From: Lachnospiraceae bacterium
Lineage (GTDB): Bacteria > Bacillota > Clostridia > Lachnospirales > Lachnospiraceae
Length of the DNA: 64,000 nt
Assembly (NCBI GenBank): GCA_900757195.1
Contig: CAAEMZ010000017.1
Span: 1 to 64,000 of the forward strand
Reading direction: 5' to 3'
The notes beneath the pieces are model-generated. The model was not told the origin of the DNA. It saw only the letters and a list, made by a program, of their open reading frames with translations, and made no database searches. The stretch's first letter is position 1. Each line of letters opens with the position of its first letter. A program made the translations under genes and the position numbers. This document shows, one piece after another, positions 58,405 through 64,000 of this stretch.

Positions 58405-59595
58405 ATGATCGCACTTTTTTTATCGCCCCTGTACATTCTTGGAAATGTCTATATCTGTTTCCGGACGCTGCAATGGCTCGCCGTCTGCTCTGATCAGACG
58501 CGCAGAATCGGATTTCGCCTTATTTTTATTACACTTTACGTTTTTCTTTCCTGCTCCATTGCCCTCGCTTTTATCTTACCCCATTCATCGATCCAAAGAA
58601 TCATCGCCAATATCCATACCTTCTGGTTCGGTATTCTTCTTTATACCATCCTTACTCTGGGCATTGCCGAGCTCATCCGGCTGATTCTTAAATTTTCAAA
58701 AATCGTCCCTGCGGACATTCTGGCGTCCCGCAGACTATTTATGCTTTCCGGCAGCGTCTGTATGGCCGTTATTATCGTGCTGAGTCTCTGGGGGATTTAC
58801 AGCGCCACCCATGTCCGGGATACCTGTTATGAAATAAGCATCGACAAGGACGGCGGAAAGCTGGATGAACTGGATATTGCCCTTGCGGCAGACCTGCATC
58901 TCGGTTATACGATCGGTCCCGATATGATGCGGCAGATGGTTGAAAAGATAAATGCCGGGCAGCCGGACATCATCCTCATTGCCGGCGATATTTTCGACAA
59001 CGACTATGATGCCATCGAAGATCCTGAAGAACTGATCTCAATCCTTTCAGAGCTTCAGAGTAAATACGGCGTTTATGCTGTTTATGGCAATCACGATGCC
59101 GCCGAGAAAATTCTGGCCGGATTTACTTTTCCGTCATCCGAAAAGAAAATGAGTGATCCGCGGATGGATGAATTTCTCAAACGGGCAGGCATCCGGCTGA
59201 TTACCGAAGAAACCCTTCTCATCGATGATTCCTTTTATCTGGTCGGCCGGGCCGATGAAGAACGTCCGGGCCGCGGTGTCGATGAACGCAAGTCTCCGTC
59301 ACAGATCATGCGTGAACTGGATGCTTCCAAACCGGTCATCGTTATGGAACACGAGCCGAAATTTCTTCAGGAAGTTGCCGATGCCGGCGTTGATCTCCAT
59401 CTGTGCGGCCATACCCACGACGGTCAGACCTTCCCGGCAAGCCTGACCACCGATATTGTGTGGGAAAATTCTGCCGGATATCTGAAAAAGGGCAATATGC
59501 ACAGCATTGTTACCTCCGGTGTGGGCCTTTTCGGTCCCAATATGCGCCTTGGTACAAAAAGTGAAGTCGTCCACATAAAAGCCCATTTCAAATAA
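58405..59595 (+). CDS. Membrane-anchored metallophosphoesterase (YkuE/YaeI-like)
   Basis: A 396-residue protein with four N-terminal TM segments (residues 1-135) and a C-terminal calcineurin-like domain. Metal ligands: DIALAADLHLGYTIGPDMM near residue 165, ILIAGDIFDNDYDA near 193, VYGNHDAAEKILAG near 227, VIVMEHEPKF near 310, and LHLCGHTHDGQTFPA near 332. Related YkuE acts on cell-envelope lipids; here the substrate is unknown. AAAGGAAC precedes the ATG, and an extended -10 (TGCTATAAT) lies about 50 nt upstream. Confidence 0.88.
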   Translation: MIALFLSPLYILGNVYICFRTLQWLAVCSDQTRRIGFRLIFITLYVFLSCSIALAFILPHSSIQRIIANIHTFWFGILLYTILTLGIAELIRLILKFSKIVPADILASRRLFMLSGSVCMAVIIVLSLWGIYSATHVRDTCYEISIDKDGGKLDELDIALAADLHLGYTIGPDMMRQMVEKINAGQPDIILIAGDIFDNDYDAIEDPEELISILSELQSKYGVYAVYGNHDAAEKILAGFTFPSSEKKMSDPRMDEFLKRAGIRLITEETLLIDDSFYLVGRADEERPGRGVDERKSPSQIMRELDASKPVIVMEHEPKFLQEVADAGVDLHLCGHTHDGQTFPASLTTDIVWENSAGYLKKGNMHSIVTSGVGLFGPNMRLGTKSEVVHIKAHFK

Positions 59596-59607
59596 AACCG
59601 CACAACA

Positions 59608-59662
59608 AACGGGAAAGCCCTCCGGGAGATATCATCTCTCAAAGCAGCTTTCCCGTTTTTTA
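59608..59662. terminator. Terminator of the metallophosphoesterase gene
   Basis: AACGGGAAAGC and GCTTTCCCGTT close a 28-nt insert containing GAGATATCATCTC, followed by TTTTTT on the plus strand. It lies between convergent genes. Confidence 0.85.
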
Positions 59663-59669
59663 TCGGATA

Positions 59670-60461
59670 TCACCCCTTCATCCGATACATTTTTATGCCA
59701 TTTTCCCAGGTGAGGGCTTCAACCTCATCCTCCGGAATAGCTTTTAATTCACTAATCATTTTTACCACATAAGGCAGATTTAACGAGCTGTTTCGTTTGC
59801 CCCGGTTCGGCTCCGGCGACAAATACGGACAGTCTGTTTCAAGAACGATCCGGTCCATCGGCGCATATTTTACGACTTCTTTTAAAGTCTTTCCGTTTTT
59901 ATAAGTGACAACTCCGCCAATCCCCAGATAAAAGCCTTTATTCAGATAATTCCGGGCCATTTCCACAGAATAGGAGTAACAGTGGATCACACCGCCGATA
60001 TCTTCACACCTCAGGCCGTTCATCATATCCCAGGTATCCTTTGCCGCTTCTCTGGAATGAATCGACACCGGAAGGCCTGTTTTCCGCGCCAGCTCCATCT
60101 GCCGTTCAAACCAGTATTTCTGCCGCTTCCGCCGTTCCTCGTCCTTTTCCCAATAATAATCCAGTCCAATTTCGCCCACAGCCACAATCTTCCCCTGATT
60201 CTCTGCAGACGCTTCCACCAGATATGTCAGCCAGTTAAAGGTCCGTTCATCCAGACAGTCCACATCACTCGGATGAACCCCTGCCGCCGCATACATAAAA
60301 TCGTACCTCTCTGCCAGCGCCACAGACTGCCGGGTAGATTCAATGTCCGCGCCAATATTGACAACTCTTCCGATGCCTTCCTCCGGAAGTCTGGTCAGAA
60401 GTTCCTCTCTGTCTTTGTTAAATTGTCTGTCATTATAATGTGCATGTGTATCAAATATCAT
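59670..60461 (-). CDS. tatD: TatD family metal-dependent hydrolase
   Basis: A TIM-barrel DNase-type hydrolase, 263 residues. The metal site begins with MIFDTHAHYNDRQFNKDREE (HxH near residue 6). VAVGEIGLDYYWEKD near 95 carries the Glu. PVSIHSREAAKDTWDMM near 130, GVIHCYSYSVEMARNYL near 157 and RIVLETDCPYLSPEPNRGKR near 205 complete it. The family includes 3'-5' exonucleases for damaged DNA and RNA, but cell roles vary. The start is behind AGGAGGCGG; an upstream in-frame ATG lies inside the LysR gene. Confidence 0.92.
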   Translation of the reverse strand: MIFDTHAHYNDRQFNKDREELLTRLPEEGIGRVVNIGADIESTRQSVALAERYDFMYAAAGVHPSDVDCLDERTFNWLTYLVEASAENQGKIVAVGEIGLDYYWEKDEERRKRQKYWFERQMELARKTGLPVSIHSREAAKDTWDMMNGLRCEDIGGVIHCYSYSVEMARNYLNKGFYLGIGGVVTYKNGKTLKEVVKYAPMDRIVLETDCPYLSPEPNRGKRNSSLNLPYVVKMISELKAIPEDEVEALTWENGIKMYRMKG

Positions 60462-60477
60462 CTTTTTCCGCCTCCTG

Positions 60478-61326
60478 CTATAATTCAAATTTTTCAAAAA
60501 AGATCTTCGCAATATTGGAAATATACCGGTCATCCCGCTTCACCAGCGTCAGCCGCGTCTGAAGCCGTTCATCTTCGATCCGCCACATTTCCATTCCTGA
60601 AACATCTGTAACAAATGATTCCGGAAGCATGGCAATCCCGATACCGGCCTTCGCCATCTGCAGGCTTGACCAGGCATTGTCCACCACCGCCACGATCGTT
60701 GTCCTCAGATTTCTGCTTTCGAAAATCTGGCGAACCAGTGTTTCCCAACGCCGGTACAAAATTAACGGCTGCCCGCTGATTTCCTCAATGCCGGCATTTT
60801 GCGGCAAAGTCCCGGCTATTCCCGCCGCCACAATATGTTCCTCCTGATATTTGTGGCATACAAAACCGCTTTCCGGAAACGGTGACCGCACGAGCGCCAG
60901 ATCCATCTGATTGGTTTTCAGGCCATCCAGCATCTGATAGGTATTTCCTTCATATATCTGAAAATTGACCTCCGGATACAGCTTCCGGAATTCGGCAAAC
61001 TGCCCGATAATATGAGCCGTCGCCGCAGAAGACACCATGCCGAGACGAAGGGTCCCGCTCAATCCGCGGCCAAGGCTGTCAATCTCCGTCTTTGTCACCG
61101 ACGCCATATCCAGAATTGTTTTAGCCCTCTGATACATCAGCTTTCCCGCGTCGGTAAGGGTAATGCTCCGCAGCCCCCGTTCAAACAGAACCGCCCCCAG
61201 CTCCCGTTCCAGCGACTTCATCTGGGTACTCAGCGGCGGCTGTGAAATATGCAGTTTTTTTGCCGCTGCGGAAATACTGCCTTCATCCACGATGGCCGTA
61301 AAATAATCCAGTTGTTTTAAATCCAT
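60478..61326 (-). CDS. LysR-family transcriptional regulator (chromate transporter neighbour)
   Basis: A 282-residue LysR protein. The HTH is MDLKQLDYFTAIVDEGSISA, then KKLHISQPPLSTQMKSLERE within residues 1-45. The sensor domain has LRLGMVSSAATAHIIGQFAE near residue 90 and LDLALVRSPFPESGFVCHK. It starts behind GGAGGGCGG. It is divergent from the two chromate-type transporter genes, which it presumably controls; the effector is unknown. Confidence 0.9.
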   Translation of the reverse strand: MDLKQLDYFTAIVDEGSISAAAKKLHISQPPLSTQMKSLERELGAVLFERGLRSITLTDAGKLMYQRAKTILDMASVTKTEIDSLGRGLSGTLRLGMVSSAATAHIIGQFAEFRKLYPEVNFQIYEGNTYQMLDGLKTNQMDLALVRSPFPESGFVCHKYQEEHIVAAGIAGTLPQNAGIEEISGQPLILYRRWETLVRQIFESRNLRTTIVAVVDNAWSSLQMAKAGIGIAMLPESFVTDVSGMEMWRIEDERLQTRLTLVKRDDRYISNIAKIFFEKFEL

Positions 61327-61434
61327 AAGTTCCCGCCCTCCTCCCCGGGCATCCCCTATATTTTTTAAATATGGCTGATATACTTTTTTAATATTTTTCA
61401 TATATTATTGTTTATGTTATGATAACAGTAGTTT

Positions 61435-61457
61435 CTGGAAAATACAAGTATTTCCAG
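61435..61457. promoter_or_regulatory. Candidate LysR operator upstream of the chromate-type genes
   Basis: CTGGAAAATAC (61435-61445) and GTATTTCCAG (61448-61457) form a 10-bp inverted repeat with one bulged base. It is located in the 176-nt divergent region, 46 nt before the transporter start. Confidence 0.4.
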
Positions 61458-61502
61458 GCCATTATGTACAAATAATCATCATCATTAAGGGGGATGAAAA
61501 CT

Positions 61503-62054
61503 ATGAAAGAACTGCTTAACCTCTTCATGGCCTTTGCCCGTATCGGCGCCTTCACCTTCGGCGGCGGCTATGCCATGCTCCCGATGCTTCAAAAGGAAGT
61601 TGTCGAAAAATACCACTGGGCCACAGAAGACGAAATTATGGACTATTTTGCCATCGGCCAGTGTACGCCGGGAATCATCGCTGTCAATACGGCGACCTTC
61701 GTCGGCTATAAAACCCGCGGTATCCTTGGCGGTATTTTTGCCACCCTCGGTATTATTACACCGTCCATTATTATCATTACACTGATTGCCGCTTTTTTAA
61801 AGAACTTCGCCGACCTGCCCGTTGTTAAATATGCCTTCAACGGTATCCGGGCCTGCGTCTGCGTTCTGATTTTCAATGCCGTTTCCAAACTGGCAAAAAA
61901 ATCTGTTGTGGATAAGGTATGTCTCGGTATCTGTATCGTTGTCCTGCTCTTATCTCTGTTTTCCCCATTGTCACCGGCCCTGATCGTCGTTCTGGCCGGC
62001 TTCGCAGGTGTCCTTTTCAAACGCACCGGAATAGCAGGAGGTGAAAAGAAATGA
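61503..62054 (+). CDS. Chromate transporter family protein, first half
   Basis: One half of a split CHR transporter, 183 residues with five or six TM segments. FARIGAFTFGGGYAMLPMLQKE near residue 9 is the family signature with the GGG motif. FAIGQCTPGIIAVNTATFVG near 48 is the second motif. The short-chain (SCHR) form works as a pair; substrates of such pairs in anaerobes are mostly unknown and need not be chromate. The ATG at 61503 fits the GGGGG site better than an ATG three codons upstream. It overlaps the next gene by 4 nt (ATGA). Confidence 0.9.
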   Translation: MKELLNLFMAFARIGAFTFGGGYAMLPMLQKEVVEKYHWATEDEIMDYFAIGQCTPGIIAVNTATFVGYKTRGILGGIFATLGIITPSIIIITLIAAFLKNFADLPVVKYAFNGIRACVCVLIFNAVSKLAKKSVVDKVCLGICIVVLLLSLFSPLSPALIVVLAGFAGVLFKRTGIAGGEKK

Positions 62055-62617
62055 CAGGTCTTTTACGTTTAGCTTTTGAATTTTTTAAAACCGGATTATT
62101 TGCCGTCGGCGGCGGCCTCGCCACCCTGCCATTCTTATATGCCATGGGTTCTGCCACCGGTTGGTTCACCGCTCAGGACGTTGCCAACATGATCGCCATT
62201 TCCGAGTCCACCCCGGGACCGATGGGTGTCAATATGGCTACTTATGTCGGATTTACTTCCTTCGGTATTCCCGGCGCATTGGTCGGACCACTTGGCCTTG
62301 TTTTTCCATCTGTGGTCATTATCATTCTGATATCAAAAATATTAAATAAATTCAAAGAATCCAAACTGGTTCAGGATATTTTCTACGGCCTCCGGCCGGC
62401 CTCCACCGGATTAATCATCGCCGCCGGCCTCGGCGTTGCAAAAATCGCCCTGCTCCATCTGGATGCCTTTAAAGACACCGGAAATCTCGCCAATCTCATC
62501 AATTATAAGGCGGTGCTTCTGGCGCTGGTCATTTACTTTGTCATGAAAAAAAAGGATTTCCATCCGATTCTTATGGTCGTTGCTTCGGCAGTGATTGGAA
62601 TTATCTTTAAATTCTAG
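62051..62617 (+). CDS. Chromate transporter family protein, second half
   Basis: The partner half, 188 residues. It repeats the family signature as FFKTGLFAVGGGLATLPFLY near residue 11 and ISESTPGPMGVNMATYVGFT near 49. TM segments continue to the C-terminus (HPILMVVASAVIGIIFKF). Paired in opposite membrane orientation with the 61503 product in known SCHR systems. AGGAGG for this gene lies inside the end of the first. The operon ends at the hairpin at 62617-62674. Confidence 0.9.
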   Translation: MTGLLRLAFEFFKTGLFAVGGGLATLPFLYAMGSATGWFTAQDVANMIAISESTPGPMGVNMATYVGFTSFGIPGALVGPLGLVFPSVVIIILISKILNKFKESKLVQDIFYGLRPASTGLIIAAGLGVAKIALLHLDAFKDTGNLANLINYKAVLLALVIYFVMKKKDFHPILMVVASAVIGIIFKF

Positions 62618-62674
62618 AAAAGAAGTTCTCCGGTAAAAGCTGTGAAATGCTTTCCCGGAGAACTTCTTTTCTTT
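62617..62674. terminator. Terminator of the chromate-type operon
   Basis: AGAAGTTCTCCGG and CCGGAGAACTTCT enclose a 21-nt loop, with TTTCTTT behind it. It starts directly at the stop codon. Confidence 0.88.
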
Positions 62675-62873
62675 ATGTGTGGAACCAAAAGGTTTCACGA
62701 ATCCTGTCGACAGATGATGATTGATATTTCACTTTTCCCGGCGTAAAATAAAAGCATCTTATCCCGGCGGCTTCGGTTCCGCTGATATAAAATTCATTCG
62801 ATACATACGTTTCTCTGCCGCATCCGGCGGCATCTTTGCAATTCGCAGACATTTTTCGAACTGTTGTCCACAA
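62673..62873 (-). CDS. Possible small ORF or gene remnant
   Basis: A 66-codon reading frame without a visible ribosome site. Its C-terminal half has an ordinary protein-like composition (NEFYISGTEAAGIRCFYF, then a basic stretch), which I do not recognise. It may be the 3' remnant of a lost gene. The rest of 62675-62890 holds nothing I can identify. Confidence 0.22.
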   Translation of the reverse strand: MWTTVRKMSANCKDAAGCGRETYVSNEFYISGTEAAGIRCFYFTPGKVKYQSSSVDRIRETFWFHT

Positions 62874-62890
62874 TCAAATTTTCGGTCCCC

Positions 62891-63025
62891 GACGCGCGAA
62901 GCCCGACGCAGCGCGCCCATGCGTAGCATTGACATGCGGGATGCCCGAAGGGTATTCCCTGACGCGCGAAGCCTGACGCAGCGCGCCCATGCGTAGCATT
63001 GACATACGGGATGCCGGGACGGTAT
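62891..63025 (+). repeat. Two direct copies of a GC-rich 65-nt repeat
   Basis: Copies at 62891-62955 and 62961-63025 begin GACGCGCGAAGCC and contain GACGCAGCGCGCCCATGCG and TAGCATTGACAT, differing at five positions. They are separated by 5 nt (70-nt period) and contain short GCGCG/CGCGC self-complementary segments. The second copy ends 18 nt before the Rpn-type gene start. Confidence 0.9.
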
Positions 63026-63042
63026 AATTAAGGAGGAACTTT

Positions 63043-64000
63043 ATGACAAATTCTGTAACTATTGAAAAATCTTTCCATAGTGATACAACCGGAACTGTTT
63101 CAACCAATATGAAACATAAGGACGTTCTTTTCCGAATGATTTTTTCGGACAAGAAAGATTTACTGGAACTTTATAATGCGGTGAATGACACGGACTATCA
63201 GGATATGGATGCCCTGACGATCACAACGCTGGAAGATGCGCTTTATATGGGCTATAAAAATGATATTTCTTTTTTGTTTGGTGAAATGCTGAGTCTCTAT
63301 GAACACCAGAGTACACCAAACCCCAATATGCCTCTCCGGGGCCTGCTCTATTTCGCCAGAAATTATCAGGCATATATTGACCGGAATCATCTGGACATCT
63401 ACAGCAGTGTCCTGCAGCGGATTCCTCTGCCCCAGTACATTGTGTTTTACAACGGAACCCAGGAGATGCCGGAGCGCAAAATACTGCGCCTGTCCGATGC
63501 CTTTCCAAAACATCCCGGGAAGATTCCCTGCCTGTCCTGTGAGGCATCCCTGCTGAATATCAATTATGGAAAGAACAAAAAAATTATGGATCGCTGCCGG
63601 AAACTGAAAGAATATGCCATCCTCATCGCCGAAATCCGCTTATGGCTGGACAAAGGGTTTCCCCTGAGCGCCGCCATTGACCACGCCGTCGATGCGTGTA
63701 TTGAAAAACATATCCTTGAAAGCTTTCTGGCAAAGCACCGCGCGGAGGTCAGAACTATGGTATTATCAACATTTGACCAGGAAAACCACGACCGTATCCT
63801 GAAAGAACACTCTGAAAAAATCGGCTTTAATCATGGCAAAAAACAGGGAAAACTTGAAAGTATCATCGCCATCACAAAAAAGAAGCTTGAAAAGCAAATG
63901 CCGGTCAAAGTCATCGCAGACTTCATGGAGGAACCGGAAGAAACCATCCAGCGCATTGCGGATACCATTCAGGCGCATCCGGAAGCAGATTTGGATGCAC
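63043..64000 (+). CDS. Rpn-family recombination-promoting nuclease/putative transposase (partial, cut by window end)
   Basis: An ORF of at least 319 codons, open to the window end. The N-terminal PD-(D/E)XK core is visible: KHKDVLFRMIFSDKKDLLELYNAV near residue 24, then NDISFLFGEMLSLYEHQS near 80 (ExxxxQ-like), and PQYIVFYNG near 135. The C-terminal part is Lys/Glu-rich with HGKKQGKLESIIAITKK and a short helix-turn-helix-like end. The start ATG follows AAGGAGG. The family promotes RecA-independent recombination and occurs in many genomic copies in Lachnospiraceae. It sits directly behind the 65-nt repeats. Confidence 0.85.
   Translation, partial: MTNSVTIEKSFHSDTTGTVSTNMKHKDVLFRMIFSDKKDLLELYNAVNDTDYQDMDALTITTLEDALYMGYKNDISFLFGEMLSLYEHQSTPNPNMPLRGLLYFARNYQAYIDRNHLDIYSSVLQRIPLPQYIVFYNGTQEMPERKILRLSDAFPKHPGKIPCLSCEASLLNINYGKNKKIMDRCRKLKEYAILIAEIRLWLDKGFPLSAAIDHAVDACIEKHILESFLAKHRAEVRTMVLSTFDQENHDRILKEHSEKIGFNHGKKQGKLESIIAITKKKLEKQMPVKVIADFMEEPEETIQRIADTIQAHPEADLDA

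Noticed and set aside
62891..63025. The repeats as a CRISPR array
   Set aside because: Only two long units with a 5-nt spacer and no cas genes; not a CRISPR layout.
63160..63547. Two minus-strand frames inside the Rpn-type gene
   Set aside because: The plus strand is open without a stop from 63043 to the window end and matches the Rpn family.

Overview
The window looks like a chromosomal segment of an anaerobic Firmicute, most likely a gut-type Lachnospiraceae (Clostridia). The grounds are moderate GC, strong AGGAGG ribosome sites, [FeFe]-hydrogenase maturases (HydE, HydG), a clostridial acyl-CoA/Etf pathway, small clostridial families (DUF951, DUF1540, DUF1622, DUF6128) and BMP-type nucleoside uptake. 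Species assignment is inference. Most genes lie on the minus strand.

Layout. 1-157: the 5' end of a group IIC intron sitting just behind an intrinsic terminator. 158-5.5 kb: a livKHMGF branched-chain amino acid ABC operon ending in a cytidylate-kinase-like gene. 5.7-7.7 kb: an amidohydrolase and an HD-domain protein. 7.7-10.7 kb: a promoter, a structured leader with a terminator, then a TM1266-like gene, hydE and hydG. 10.8-14 kb: yaaA, a cysteine hydrolase, a TenI/ThiE-like gene, larB and a DUF1622 gene. 14-17.4 kb: a YhgE/Pip membrane protein facing a TetR regulator, with palindromes in between.

17.4-30 kb is the most interesting part. Two operons, thl-hbd and crt-etfB-etfA-acd-permease-CoA transferase-maoC-acd, each start from a near-consensus sigma-54 (-24/-12) promoter. 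The gene next door encodes a PAS/AAA+/Fis-type sigma-54 activator, and TGTAAC-type palindromes lie between it and crt. Together the genes encode uptake, CoA activation and two-way metabolism of a C4 acid. (R)-3-hydroxybutyrate, crotonate or butyrate are the best candidates.

30-37.5 kb: rpsF-ssb-rpsR, DUF951, tRNA-Thr, DUF2804, a pyrimidine nucleoside phosphorylase, an SGNH hydrolase, an L,D-transpeptidase, a 53-residue DUF1540 protein and an aldose-epimerase-like gene. 37.8-44.8 kb: a LysR regulator and a surface polysaccharide operon (three GT2 enzymes, a Wzm/Wzt-type exporter, UDP-galactopyranose mutase). 45-48.5 kb: tRNA-Pro, a possible small RNA, topB and a YitT-family protein. 48.6-55.4 kb: a BMP/Nup-type nucleoside ABC transporter with an Atz/Trz-type deaminase and a divergent XRE-cupin regulator. 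55.5-62.7 kb: AIM24, DUF6128, rsmA, a metallophosphoesterase, TatD, and a LysR regulator divergent from a two-gene chromate-type transporter. 62.9-64 kb: a pair of 65-nt direct repeats in front of an Rpn-type nuclease/transposase gene cut by the window end.
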